Assembly (NCBI RefSeq): GCF_963924675.1
Contig: NC_089224.1
Coordinates: forward strand, 70,231,464-70,295,463
Length of the DNA: 64,000 nt
Source of the DNA: Phocoena phocoena
Lineage: Eukaryota > Chordata > Mammalia > Artiodactyla > Phocoenidae
Direction of reading: 5' to 3'
The notes under the pieces are model-generated. The model did not search any database. It saw only the letters and a list, made by a program, of their open reading frames with translations, and had not been told where the DNA came from. The position numbers were made by a program, and so were the translations under genes. Positions 26,721 through 39,239 of the stretch are shown in pieces (position 1 is the stretch's first letter; the number at the start of each line of letters is the position of its first letter).

Positions 26721-26918
26721 GGGCTTCCCTGGTGGCACAGTGGTTGAGAGTCCGCCTGCCGATGCAGGAGACGCGGGTTCGTACCCCGGTCCGGGAGGAT
26801 CCCGCATGCTGTGGAGCGGCTGGGCCCATGGGCCATGGCCGCTGAGCCTGTGCGTCCGGAGCCTGTGCTCCATGGCGGGAGAGGCCACAGCAGTGAGAGG
26901 CCCGCATACCAAAAAAAA
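26721..26918 (+). mobile_element. CHR SINE nested in L1 3' UTR
   Basis: Full short-form CHR SINE with an A tail. It is flanked by AAAGCACCGAGCTA at 26,707-26,720 and 26,919-26,932, a sequence that belongs to the host L1 3' UTR (the same motif occurs at 29,135-29,148 in the neighbouring L1). It therefore postdates the L1. Confidence 0.93.
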
Positions 26919-27125
26919 AAAGCACCGAGCTAATCCCCTTGTGCTATGCGGCTGCTTCCCAATAGCTATCTATTTTACATTTGGTAGTATATATAAGTCC
27001 ATGCCACTCTCTCACTTCGTCCCAGCTTACCCTTCCTCCTCCCTGTGTCCTCAAGTCCATTCTCTACATCTGTGTCTTTATTCCTGTCTTACCCCTAGGT
27101 TTTTCAGAACCTTTTTTCTTTTTTT

Positions 27126-28960
27126 TTAGATTCCATATATATGTGTTAGCATACGGTATTTGTTTTTCTCTTTCTGACTTACTTCACTCTGTATGACAGA
27201 CTCTAGGTCCATCCACCTCACTACTAATAACTCAATTTCGTTTCTTTTTATGGCTGAGTAATATTCCATTGTATACATGTGCCACATCTTCTTTATCCAT
27301 TCGTCTGTCAGTTGACACTTAGGTTGCTTCCATGTCCTGGATATTGTAAATAGAGCTGCAATGAACATTTTGGTACATGACTCTTTTTGAATTATGGTTT
27401 TCTCAGGGTATATGCCCAGTAGTGGGATTGCTGGGTCATATGGTAGTTCTATTTTTAGCTTTTAAGGAAGCTCCATACTGTTCTCCATAGTGGCTGTATC
27501 AGTTTACATTCCCACCAACAGTGCAAGAGGTTTCCCTTTTCTCCACACCCTCTCCAGCATTTACTGTTTGCAGATTTTTTGATGATGGCCATTCTGACTG
27601 GTGTGAGGTGGTACCTCATTGTAGTTTTGATTTGCATTTCTCTAATAATTAGTGATGTTGAGCATCCTGTCATATGTTTGTTGGTAATCTGTATATCTTC
27701 TTTGGAGAAATGTCTGTTTAGGTCTTCTGCCCATTTTTGGATTGGGTTGTTTGTTTTTCTGATATTGAGCTGCATGAGCTGCTTGTAAATTTTGGAGATT
27801 AATCCTTTGTCATTTGCTTCATTTGAAAATATTTTCTCCCATTCTGAGGGTTGCTTTTCATCTTGTTTACATTTTCCTTTGCTGTGCAAAAGCCTTTAAG
27901 TTTCATTAGGTCCCATTGTTTAGTTTTATTTTTATTTCCATTTCTCTAGGAGGTGGGTCAAAAAGGATCTTGCTGTGATTTATGTCATAGAATGTTCTGC
28001 CTATGTTTTCCTCTAAGTATTACAGTGTCTGGTCATTTAGGTCTTAAATCCATTTTGAGTTTATTTTTCTGTATGGTGTTAGGAAGTGTTTTAATTTCAT
28101 TCTTTTACATGTAGCTGTCCAGTTTTCACAGAACAACTTACTGAAGTGCTGTCTTTTCTCCATTGTATATTCTTGCCTCCTTTATCAAAAATAAGGTGAC
28201 CATAGGTGTGTGGGTTTATCTCTGGGCTTTCTGTGCTGTTCCACTGATCTGTATTTCTGTTTTTGTGCAAGTACCGTACTGCCTTGATTATTGTAGCTTT
28301 GTAGTATAGTCTGAAGTCCAGGAGCCTGATTGCTCCAGCTCTGTGTTTCTTTCTTAAGATTGCTTTGGCTATTCAGGGTCTTTTGTGTTTCCATACAAAT
28401 TGTGAAGTCTTTTGTTCTAGTTCTGTGAAAAATGCAATTGGTAGTTTGATAGGGATTGCATTGAATCTGTAGATTGCTTTGGTTAATATAGTCATTTTCA
28501 CAATATTCATTCTTCCAATCCAAGAGCATGGTATATCTCTCCATCTGTTTGTATCATCTTTAATTTCTTTCATCAGTGTCTTATAGTTTTCTGCATACAG
28601 GTCTTTTGTCTCCTTAGGTGGGTTTATTCCTAGGTATTTTATTCTTTTTGTTGCAGTGGTAAATGGGAGTGTTTCCTTAATTTCTCTTTCAGATTTTTCA
28701 TCTTTAGTGTATAGGAATGCAAGAGATTTCTGTGCATTAATTCTGTATCCTGCTACTTTACCAAATTCATTGATTAGCTCTAGTAGTTTTTTGGTAGCAT
28801 CTTTAGTGTTCTTTATGTATAATATCATGTCATCTGCAAACAGTGACAGCTTCACTTCTTCTTTTCCAATTTGGATTCCTTTTATTTATTTTTCTTCTCT
28901 GATTGCTGTGGCTAAAATTTCCACAGCTATGTTGAATAATAGTGGTGAGAGTGGACAACC
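27126..28960 (-). pseudogene. L1 ORF2 remnant, copy A (RT and C-terminal part)
   Basis: ORF2 encodes the endonuclease/reverse transcriptase that copies L1 RNA at nicked target DNA. Remaining open pieces are 28,373-28,855, with the RT active-site FADD in the context [12 protein letters not shown]; 27,455-27,889, with the intact C-terminal cysteine motif CX3CX7HX4C ([18 protein letters not shown]); and 27,126-27,368, ending in the usual C terminus YRMLTHIYGI. The pieces are in different frames and the endonuclease domain is absent, so the copy is dead. Confidence 0.9.
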
Positions 28961-31900
28961 TTTTTTTTTTCTTTTTAACATCTTTATTGGGGTATAATTG
29001 CTTTACAATGGTCTGTTAGTTTCTGCCCTACAAAAAAGTGAATCAGTTATACATATACATATGTTCCCATATGTCTTCCCTCTTGCATCTCCCTCCCTCC
29101 CACTCTCCCTATCCCACCCCTCCAGGCTGTCACAAAGCACCGAGCTAATATCCCTGTGCCATGCGGCTGCTTCCCACTAGCTATCTACCTTACTACGTTT
29201 GGTAGTGTATATATGTCCATGACTCTCTCTCGCCCTGTCAAAGCTCACCCTTCCCCCTCCCCATATCCTCAAGTCCGTTCTCCAGTAGGTCTGCGTCTTT
29301 ATTCCTGTCTTGCCCCTAGGTTCTTCATGACATTTTTTTTTCTTAAATTCCATATATCTGTGTTAGCATACGGTATTTGTCTTTTTCTTTCTGACTTACT
29401 TCACTCTGTATGACAGACTCTAGGTTTATCCATCTCATTACAAATAGCTCAATTTCATTTCTTTTTAAGGCTGAGTAATATTCCATTGTATATATGTGCC
29501 ACATCTTCTTTATCCATTCATCCGATGATGGGTGCTTAGGTTGTTTCCATCTCTGGGCTATTGTAAATAGAGCTGCAATGAACATTTTGGTACATGACTC
29601 TTTTTGAATTTTGGTTTTCTCAGGGTATATGCCCAGTAGTGGGATTGCTGGGTCATATGGTAATTCTATTTGTAGTTTTTTAAGGAACCTCCATACTGTT
29701 CTCCATAGTGGCTGAACCAATTCACATTCCCACCAGCAGTGCAAGAGTGTTCCCTTTTCTCCCCACCCTCTCCAGCATTTATTGTTTCTAGATGTTTTGA
29801 TGATGGCCGTTCTGACTGGTGTGAGATGATATCTCATTGTAGTTTTGATTTGCATTTCTCTAATGATTAATGATGTTGAGCATTCTTTCATGTGTTTGTT
29901 GGCATTCTGTATATCTTCTTTGGAGAAATGTCTATTTAGGTCTTCTGCCCATTTTTGGATGGGGTTGTTTGTTTTTTTGTTATTGAGCTGCATGAGCTGC
30001 TTGTAAATTTTGGAGATTAATCCTTTGTCAGTTGCTTCATTTGCAAATATTTTCTCCCATTCTGAGGGTTGTCTTTTGGTCTTGTTTATGGTTTCCTTTG
30101 CTGTGCAAAAGCTTTGAAGTTTCATTAGGTCCCATTTGTTTATTTCTGTTTTTATTTCCATTACTCTAGGAGGTGGGTCAGAAAGGATCTTGCTGTGATT
30201 TATGTCATAGAGTGTTCTGCCTATGTTTTCCTCTAAGAGTTTGATAGTTTCTGGCCTTACATTTAGGTCTTTAATCCATTTTGAACTTATTTTTGTGTAT
30301 GGTGTTAGGGAGTGATCTAATCTCATACTTTTACATGTACCTGTCCAGTTTTCCCAGCACCATTTATTGAAGAGGCTGTCCTTTCTTCACTGTACATTCC
30401 TGCCACCTTTATCAAAGATAAGGTGTCCATATGTGCGTGGGTTTATCTCTGGGCTTTCTATCCTGTTCCACTGATCTATCTTTCTGTTTTTGTGCCAGTA
30501 CCATACTGTCTTGATTACTGTAGCTTTGTAGTATAGTCTGAAGTCAGGGAGCCTGATTCCTCCAGCTCCTTTTTTCGTTCTCAAGATTGCTTTGGCTATT
30601 CGGGGTCTTTTGTGTTTCCATACAAATTGCGAAATTTTTTGTTCTAGTTCTGTGAAAAATGCCAGTGGTAGTTTGATAGGGATTGCATTGAATCTGTAGA
30701 TTGCTTTGGGTAGTAGAGTCGTTTTCACAATGTTGATTCTTCCCATCCAAGAACATGGTATATCTCTCCATCTATTTGTATCATCTTTAATTTCTTTCAT
30801 CAGTGTCTTATAGTTTTCTGCATACAGGTCTGTCGTCTCCTTAGGTAGGTTTATTCCTAGATATTTTATTCTTTTTGTTGCAATGGTAAATGGGTGTGTT
30901 TTCTTGATTTCACTTTCAGATTTTTCATCATTAGTATATAGGAATGCCAGAGATTTCTGTGCATTAATTTTGTATCCTGCTACTTTACCAAATTCATTGA
31001 TTAGCTCTAGTAGTTTTCTGGTAGCATCTTTAGGATTCTCTATGTATAGTATCATGTCATCTGCAAACAGTGACAACTTTACTTCTTCTTTTCCAATTTG
31101 GATTCCTTTTATTTCCTTTTCTTCTTTAATTGCTGTGGCTAAAACTTCCACAGCTATGTTGAATAATAGTGGTGACAGTGGACCTTTCCTTTTTCCTGAT
31201 CTTAGAGGAAATGGTTTCAGTTTTTTCACCACTGAGAATGATGTTGGCTGTGTGTTTGTCATATATGGCCTTTATTATGTTGAGGTAAGTGCACTGTATG
31301 CCTACTTTCTGGAGGGTTTTTATCATAAATGGGTGTTGAATTTTGACGAAAGCCTTTTCCACATCTATTGAGATGATCGTATGATTTTTCTCCTTCAGTA
31401 TTTTAATATGGTTTATCACACTAAATGATTTGTGTATATTGACAAATCCTTGCATTCCTGGGATAAACCCCACTTGATCATGGTGTATGATCCTTTTAAT
31501 GCGCAGTTGGATTCTGTTTGCTAATATTTTATTGAGGATTTTTGCATCTATGTTCATCAGTGATATTGGCCTATAGTTTTCTTTCTTTGTGACATCTTGT
31601 CTGGTTTTGGTATCAGGGTGATGGTGGCCTCATAGAATGAGTTTGGGAGTGTTCCTCCCTCTGCTATATTTTGGAAGAGTTTGAGAAGGATAGGTGTTAG
31701 CTCTTCTCTAAATATTTTATGGAATTCACCTGTGAAGACATCTGATCCTGGGCATTTGTTTGTTGGAAGATTTTTAATCACAGTCTCAAGTTTCGTGCTT
31801 GTGATTGGTCTGTTTATATCTTCTATTTCTTCCTGGTTCAGTCTCTGAAGGTTGTGCTTTTCTAAGAATTTGTCCGTTTCTTCCAGGTTGTCCATTTTTT

Positions 31901-33240
31901 TGGCATAGAGTTGCTTGTAGTAATCTCTCATGATCCTTTGTATTTCTGCAGTGTCAGTTGTTCTCCTTTTCCATTTCTAATTCTGTTGATTTGAGTCTTC
32001 TCCCTTTTTTTCTTGATGAGTCTGGCTAATTATTTATCAATTTTGTTTATTTTCTCAAAGAACCAGCTTTTAGTTTTATTGATCTTAGCTATTGTTTCCT
32101 TCCTTTCTTTTTCCATTATTTCTGATCTGATCTTTACGATTTCTTTCCTTCTGCTAACTTTGGCATGTTTTTTTTTGTTTGTTTGTTTGTTTTTTCATCT
32201 TTCTCTAATTCCTTTAGGTGTAAGGTTAGGTTGTTTACTTGAGATGTTTCTTGAGGTAGGATTGTATTGCTATAAACTTCCCTCTTAGGACTGCTTTTGC
32301 TGCAACCCATAGGTTTTGCGTCCTTGTGCAGGGCGAGCCTGCAGCGACAGAGGCCAGTGTGATGTTGCAACAGCCTGAGGTGCGCCGTGTGTTCTCCCGG
32401 AAAAGTTGTCCCTGGATCACGGGACCCTGGCAGTGGCAGGCTGCACAGGCTCCCAGGAGGAGAGGTGTGGATGGTGACCTGTGCTTGCACACAGGCTTCT
32501 TGGTGGCTGCAGCAGCAGCCTTAGCAGCTCATGCCCATGTCTGGGGTCTGCACTGATAGCTGCAGCTCGCGCCCGTCTCTGGAGCTAGTTTAGGTGGTGC
32601 TCTGAATCCCCTCTCCTCGTGCACTGCAAAACAATGTCGCTTGCCTCTTAGGCAAGTCCACACTTTTTCCCGGACTCCCTCCCGCTAGCTGTGGCGCACT
32701 AGCCTCCTACAGGCTGTGTTCACGCTGCCAACCCCAGTCCGCTCCCTGGGATCTGACCTCTGAAGCCCGAGCCTCAGCTCCCAGGCCCCACCTGTCCCGG
32801 CGGGTGAGCAGACAAGCCTCTCAGGTTGGTGAGTGCTGGTTGGCACCTATCCCCTGTGTGGGAATCTCTCCGCTTTGCCCTCTGCACCCCTGTTGCTGCG
32901 CTCTCCTCCGTGGCTCCGAAGCCTCCCCCCCCTGTGCCGCCGCTCACCACCCCCATCTCCTCCAGTGAATGGTCTTCCTAGTGTGTGGAAACTTTTCCTC
33001 CTTCAGAGACCCCTCCCAGTGGTGCAGGTCCCATCCCTATTCTTTTGTCTCTGTTTTTTCTATTTTCTTTTGCCCTACCCAGGTTACGTGGAGAGTTTCT
33101 TGCCTTTTGGGAAGTCTGAGGTCTTCTGCCAGAGTTCAGTAGGTGTTCTGTAGGAGTTGTTCCACATGTAGATGTATTTCTGATGTATTTGTGGGTAGGA
33201 CGATGATCTCCACATCTTACACCTCTGCCATCTTGAAGGT
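28961..33240 (-). mobile_element. LINE-1 copy B with 5' end but deleted middle
   Basis: The 3' A tail is the T-run at 28,961-28,970. The 3' UTR, ORF2 C-terminal part and RT region follow up to about 32,317. Sequence then switches to GC-rich L1 5' UTR (32,318-33,240), which ends, read on the minus strand, as ACCTTCAAGATGGCAGAGGT, typical of the cetartiodactyl L1 5' end. The endonuclease part of ORF2, all of ORF1 and part of the 5' UTR are missing. No target duplication was found around it. Confidence 0.88.
29343..32300 (-). pseudogene. L1 ORF2 remnant, copy B
   Basis: Four pieces, 5' to 3' on the minus strand: 31,931-31,557 (linker before the RT), 31,557-31,126 (RT start with SIDVEKAF), 31,262-30,387 (FADD at residues 66-69) and 30,326-29,343 (327 residues to the C terminus, the longest intact L1 frame in the window). 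The C-terminal cysteine motif reads [18 protein letters not shown], with the second Cys changed to Trp. Frameshifts or stops near 31,557, 31,200 and 30,350 and the missing endonuclease make it inactive. Confidence 0.9.
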
Positions 33241-33799
33241 CTCCTTCTTTACTTCTTTAGTAAAATGACCACTTTTATGCTCACTCAGTCTCATGTCGTT
33301 ACTTTGAATCTATCTGATGCCCCTTTAATCCTCTGGTCTTAAAGAAAGGTGGTCTCAGGTAGGGACAAAAGACTCCATGAATACTGACTATGGGGCAAGT
33401 CTTAGTTAGGATCTGCAGACTAAGACCAAGCAAAGAGCAGAGAAAGTTTCTTGAGGACTGAAGACTTAGCAAAAGAATTATCCATCCCATCGAATAGCCA
33501 AAGGGCATAGGGTACAGGGCATGGCTGCCAGATAGAACTCTGAGTAAAAAAGGTGCAATACACACATGATAATGCTTTCCTATTTTGGAGTCTTGGGAAA
33601 AAAGACAAGCTTTTGGAAATGTACAGACAATGGAAAAGGAGAGAGAAGGTTCCTATGGGGTGTCAACAGTTTCATTATATGTGATTCAGACTGTGAATGA
33701 AAACTCTAAGTGTTCTATCATCCACATCTGGGAAAGTAAGATTTGTACCCAAGAGATTTAAATACTGGTCAGCCTGTTTTAAAAAATAATCATTGATTA

Positions 33800-34052
33800 T
33801 TTTGACATACAGTTAAGGCCATATGCCTTAGAGTCAGAGTTACATATGTTGTAATCTCAGCATTTTGTCAGCTGATCATTTTTCTAGCTGTGATGTTGCT
33901 AACTTAACTAATATTTTTTTAGGTCAAGTTTTATCATCTCTTAAATTGGTATAATAGTATCTACCAAACGGAATTATTATAAAAATGAAAAGAGATAATA
34001 TATGTAAAGTACATGTCACAGTGTTTGCTAAAAAATAACTACTGAATAAAGG
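33800..34052 (+). repeat. MIR SINE, diverged
   Basis: MIR-like order with TTAGAGTCAGAGTTACAT, TCTAGCTGTGATGTTG, TATCATCTCTTAAATTGG, ATAATAGTATCTACC and a CTACTGAATAAAGG end. Confidence 0.65.
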
Positions 34053-34430
34053 CAGATAAACATATTCATACACACACACACACAAATTCAAGTAGCCTAA
34101 AGTCTCAGGAGACAAGTTAGCACTTAGTCTTATGAGAAATGTAAGCAGAGGATTAGATTTGTCATCTAACCAAGGCTAGGGGCTGGCCATCAAAGAAGAA
34201 ATTGTACTGAAGAAAATGGAAATTTTTGTGGCTCCAGTGTGCCGTATACATAATGGCATAATATATATAATACATATTGCATATGCTATGTAATATCACA
34301 ATGCTTTCCCAATGAGTTGTGCCAATCAACAATGCCACCAGCAATTTATAAGTACACACAAGTTTTACAGCTTACTTTCATGCTTACAAAAGGTATCATT
34401 GTTTTAAATCTTGGCTGATTTTCCATCTTT

Positions 34431-34507
34431 TAGGAGATGTTTAGTTAATTTTCATGACTTAGGAGATGTTTGATTAATTTTCAAATCTTTAGCAGATATT
34501 TAACAAG
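34431..34507 (+). repeat. Short tandem repeat, about 29-bp unit, 2.6 copies
   Basis: Units start TAGGAGATGTTTAGTTAATT (34,431), TAGGAGATGTTTGATTAATT (34,460) and TAGCAGATATTTAACAAG (34,490). Confidence 0.85.
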
Positions 34508-36284
34508 CATTATAGAGCTGTTCAACTGAACCAATCACTTTTCATCACTGGCATAAGTTCATGAGGCTTATTAAACAAAGAGGTGAGACAGCATAAGAAA
34601 AATTTTTGTCCTCAAATGGTATAAACTTAGCCTACAAGCTCATGGAGTTCTGAAGCTCTTTCACAAAGCATTTGCAACTATCTACAAAATGTGCTTCCCA
34701 AGAACATTTTGAAAACTCAAAATTGGGGGTTATTTTCACACTTCCCAGTGTTTTTAAGCTTTCACTGGTTTTTAAATTAATGGAAAAAGTGTGATAGAAC
34801 AAACAGAATTTTTTCTTATGAGAACCTGTGTGAAAGCCCATTGTGCTTTTTGACAGTAAACACCAGGTAGGAAATTCAAGGGTTTTTTGAGGTCCACACA
34901 CACAATTTCTTATTTACTCTTAAAGAATAATTTGTTAGGAAGTTTCTTTATTTGTAGTAATGAAATATGTCTAATCACCTCAAAAGCAGAATAATTGTTA
35001 TAAGTGACAGTTATCTGACAAAAAGGATTAGGCCTTGAGAGAGAAAAAAGCTGAACTTAAATAGTTCATGACGGCCTGTTTTGCAAAGGAACACTGAATA
35101 TATTGAAATATTTATGTGTATATGTGTGCACGTGTGTATGTGTACACATACCTACACATACATATATATGTATTATTGCTACTGTCTGCCGTCATTTCTG
35201 GCCACAATATCTGTGATTATGGTTTTGATATCACAGGCATGTATAAACATACTATGATAGTATTTTGTCATTTTTTCCATTGTGTAGAAGGGGTGTAACA
35301 AGGACGCCCTATGCAGCTAATAACTTCCAAGTATCTTAAGAAAACCATCACAACACTGAATTGCTCTTTCATTTTCTGTTTAAAGAGAGAGGAGAAAGAA
35401 GAAAGGACACATGAAATCTATCATCATGCCCTCTACGATTTACGTGAAACAGCTCAATACTGTTGTCACCTGAATAATGTATGACCCTCTATACCACTCT
35501 TAAAATAAGTCCATTTCTTGTACAGTTATTTCTATTCTGTGGTAACTTACCTATCATTCTTGAAAGAGTAGCAACAAGGATAAGTTTGGTTTTTAAGGCA
35601 ACTCACATCTCTTTTTCTTTAAGTATGTTATTGAAGATGTTACTTACTAGATCAAACAGAATCCCCCTTATGAAAACATCTTAGAAAAATGTCTTTCAAG
35701 TCCTGTGCCAGTAAGAACAGCTTCTTATCAATAACTTATTTTCATCTCAAGAACCATGGTTGTATTGTAAATAAATGATTGTATTGCTCTTTGCCTTGTC
35801 TCGACACCAAATTCATGACCCACCTCTGACAAACTCTATTAGACCACACCTCACAGCTACTGTGAACAAAACATACATATGAATTCACTTTATTTTTCCT
35901 TTCTTTACTCTTATTTCCTTTTTAAAATTTTACTGAAAAAAATTGTAAGGTCTCAAATCCTTCATGACAATGCAGGATAGACATAAGTGGAACAGAACCA
36001 GTGAATACGTTACTAATATATTTCACTTGTGTATCTATATTGATTGAACATCTGTCTTTCCCAAATAACTATGAGAGATATGAAGATGAAATGAATATGA
36101 CTCATGCCTCAGTTTTGTAAGGGACACATTTACATGAATAAGAAGAATATTAATGTGTAATAAGAATATAAGAATAGTAATACCTTGTTATAAAATTAAA
36201 TGGGATAGTATACTTGGCATAGAATCTAGCATAAATGCTCAATATATTTTAGCTGAATTCAATAGAAATTAGAAATTGACTTTT

Positions 36285-36729
36285 TAAAAATTTTATTGAA
36301 GTATAGTTGATTTACCATGTTGTGTTAATTTCTGATGTACAACAAAGTGACTCAGTTATACATATATATATTCTTTTACATCTGGTTTATCACAGGATAT
36401 TGAATATAATTCCCTGTACTATACAGTAGGACCTTGTTGTTTATCCATCCTATGTATACTAACTTTCATCTGCTAATCCCAAGCTCCCAACCCTTCCCTC
36501 TCCCAGCCCCCACCCCCTTGGCAACCACAAGTCTGTTCTCCGTGAGTCTGTTTCTGTTTCATAGATATGTTCATTTGTGTCATATATTAGATTCCACATA
36601 TAAATGATATCATATGTTATTTGTTTTTCTCTTTCTGACTCACTTTGCTTAGTATGTTAATCTCTGGGTCCATCCATGTTGCTACAAATAGCATTATTTC
36701 CTTCTTTTTATGGCTAAGTAATATTCCAT

Positions 36730-36784
<55 letters not shown>

Positions 36785-37133
36785 CACATCTTCTTTATCC
36801 ATTCATCTGTCTATGGACATTTAGGTTGTTTCCATGTCTTGGCTATTCATATTGCTGCTATGAACATAGGGGTGCATGTTTCTTTTTGAATTATAGTTTT
36901 GTCTGTGTATGTGCCCAAGAGTGGGATTGCTGGATCATATGGCATCTCTATTTTTAGTTTTTTAAGGAACCTCCATACTGTTTTCCATAGTGGCTGCACC
37001 AATTTACATTCCCACCAACAGGGTGAAAGGGTTCCCTTTTCTTCACACCCTCTCCAACATTTATTATTAGACTTTTTAATGATGGCCATTCTGACTGGTG
37101 TGAGGTGGTACCTCATTGTAGTTTTGATTTGTA
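36285..37133 (-). mobile_element. LINE-1 copy C, 5'-truncated, 849 bp
   Basis: Contains the 3' UTR and the last part of ORF2 (broken frame at about 36,850-37,140, with the cysteine motif altered to [18 protein letters not shown] so the His is Pro). It is flanked by AGAAATTGACTTTT at 36,271-36,284 and 37,134-37,147. A TA microsatellite has grown within it. Confidence 0.9.
36735..36783. repeat. TA microsatellite inside L1 copy C
   Basis: About 20 TA units between GTGTG and an ACACAC run, grown within the L1 ORF2 C-terminal region. Confidence 0.93.
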
Positions 37134-37147
37134 AGAAATTGACTTTT

Positions 37148-39239
37148 ATGGATAAGTATAATTTGGATATTTTGATATGGGAAGAAAAAATATCGAGCAC
37201 TACAAAAAGTACACAGAGAAAAGGAACAGGGGAGGAAATCATTGTAATGCACAGGGAAGGATGTGTAGAAGAGTTTGACTAGATCCTATGGCACCCAAAG
37301 AAAGTCAGTTGGAAATAGATTTGGAGTGGTATGTCTTGATGAAAGAGTCGGATGACCAATAATGTCTTCAGGCCTTATTCAAAAACCATGGGGAATATTT
37401 TAAGGTAAAACCTTAAAACCTTGTTTAAAAAACAAGGACATGTAACCAAATTAATTGGTGGACAAATAAATTTTTAAACGAAAGTAAATAAAAGATGCCA
37501 AGTGAGATGACTAGTACAGTGTTCCAAGTAAGAGGTAATGAGATCTAAACTACAGTAGTTACAGAAGAAATAGACAGGAAAGAGCGACTGCAACATATTC
37601 ACAGACTGTAGATACCTGAGAACTTGGCAACCTTTTAGCTTCGGTGGAAAAATAATGGGAGAGTCAAAGTCTGTGGCTTTGAATGTAGTTGATAATCAGC
37701 ATTCAGTGTCATCAAAGGAGACAGATAGGAAATTAAGGAAAAAGAAAAGAGATGAAGGTGAATTGATCAATTCAGATTGGACTAGTGGTGTATGAGATAC
37801 CAATAGGATATGAAAGCTGAGGTGCCAATGAAGTTGGAAATGGAAGCACTTAGAGGAGGGCTTAAAGTGCAGGTAAAGAATTGGTTGTCATTTGCATGGT
37901 TAAGCCATTAGATTAGGTGAGATTTATCATAGAGCAAATAATGAGAGATAAGAAAGGTAAGGATAGACCCTTCTGGCTGAAGGGCAGAACAGCACCATAA
38001 AGAGAGCAAAAGAGCACCAAAAAGGAGCAGTTGAAGTAGGAGGAAAACCAAAGGAATTTGGTGCAGCCCAAAAGATGAGAGCGCTCCATTCAAATGATAC
38101 AATTTTCATTAATCTTTGGTTAGTTTTATTTTAATTAGAGCTTGATGTAATTGGGGTAAATTGATCTTCCAGAAATAATGTCATTGGAATTTTCCCTGAA
38201 TATAATAATTATTATGTCCTGAGGTCGTTTGTTTTTCTCTCTTTTTTTTTTTCCAGCATGGAAAGTTCAACCGAAAGTATCTGACTCTCTAAAGTATGTT
38301 TCCGTTTCAGTAGTCATAAATAGTACTGCAATGGTGAATTAAATTTTTTTCAAGAGAAACTAAATTAAATCATGGCATATACAGTGTAACTTTTAAAAAA
38401 CACAAGTTTTATGATATTATTTCCAAATATTATGATATTTATTACTCTCCCTCCACTAATTCATTCTCTAGATCATTTGTGACAAATAAATACATTTTAC
38501 ATTTTATCTGACTATTTTTGCTTTAGTTTGTACATTTTGGCTTCAGATCTTCTTCACTTCCGAAAATCTATTCTTATTGTTTAGCATTAGGTGAATCATT
38601 TTTATCAGTATCTTCCCTTTAAAAGTCTGTTTTTTCTTTCTTCGTATTTAACTTGTAGCAGACAGTTAAAAGAAAATTAAAAGGAGCATTGGTAGTAAAT
38701 GATTAGTTATTACAGTAAGCTAAAATCTTTAGAATACACCAGCTAATGGGGACCAAGAAGTTCATGTAAATATTAAAACTGATTTCACTATCTACCTCTC
38801 CCAACCAAGTTCCCCACTGTTATTTTTGTTACTCTTTGTATACACTTGGGCTCATAAACAGCCCTCTCAAGTCCTTTCCCCCACTCTCTTCCATTGGCTG
38901 TAACTCTACTTTAGGGTCACACCTTTCTGTTGCCACTCTGTGAATGCCCTTCACTATATCAGAGCCTTCTGGTGCATGAATCTCAAGTTGTCAAAACAGG
39001 GGCATATTCCTTTCACTCATCAATGCACCAAAAATCAAATTATGTTCCACAGAAATGAGGAGAATGCCTATTGGGCTCACACGTAGTCCATTACACCCAG
39101 CTTGAGAATGGACAATATGTTCTCCCCATTTTTCACTTGAAGTGCTCTTTCCAAAATTCCTCATTATAACCTCTCTTCCTTCTAATTAAAATCAATCATC
39201 CAAATGTATGCTTATAATAACATCTTAAAGCTTATGATA
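37148..39239. other. Intergenic sequence, partly old repeat
   Basis: 37,240-37,930 is purine-rich on the plus strand (GAGATGAAGGTGAATTGATC and similar) and may be a very old LINE remnant. The rest is unique. No gene seen. Confidence 0.5.

Larger units (their letters stand above)
26551..28960 (-). mobile_element. LINE-1 copy A, 5'-truncated, minus strand
   Basis: The 3' UTR starts after a T-run near 26,551 (ATCTTTATTGGAGTATAATTG on the plus strand), followed by the ORF2 C-terminal part and the RT region, then truncation at about 28,960. A CHR SINE is nested at 26,721-26,918. ORF2 is broken by several frameshifts and stops. It abuts LINE-1 copy B in the same orientation. Confidence 0.92.
33241..36270. 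other. Intergenic sequence
   Basis: Holds the MIR (33,800), the short tandem repeat (34,431) and a 16-bp perfect palindrome GTATGTGTACACATAC (35,136-35,151) in a TG/CA-rich stretch. MIR-tail-like text appears near 36,200. No gene seen. Confidence 0.55.

Noticed and set aside
28961..33240. Copy B as an active LINE-1
   Set aside because: ORF1 and the endonuclease are missing and ORF2 is frameshifted, although its last 327 residues are open.
35136..35151. A 16-bp perfect palindrome as a binding site or hairpin
   Set aside because: It is built from TG/CA/TA dinucleotides in a simple-sequence stretch, where such palindromes arise easily.
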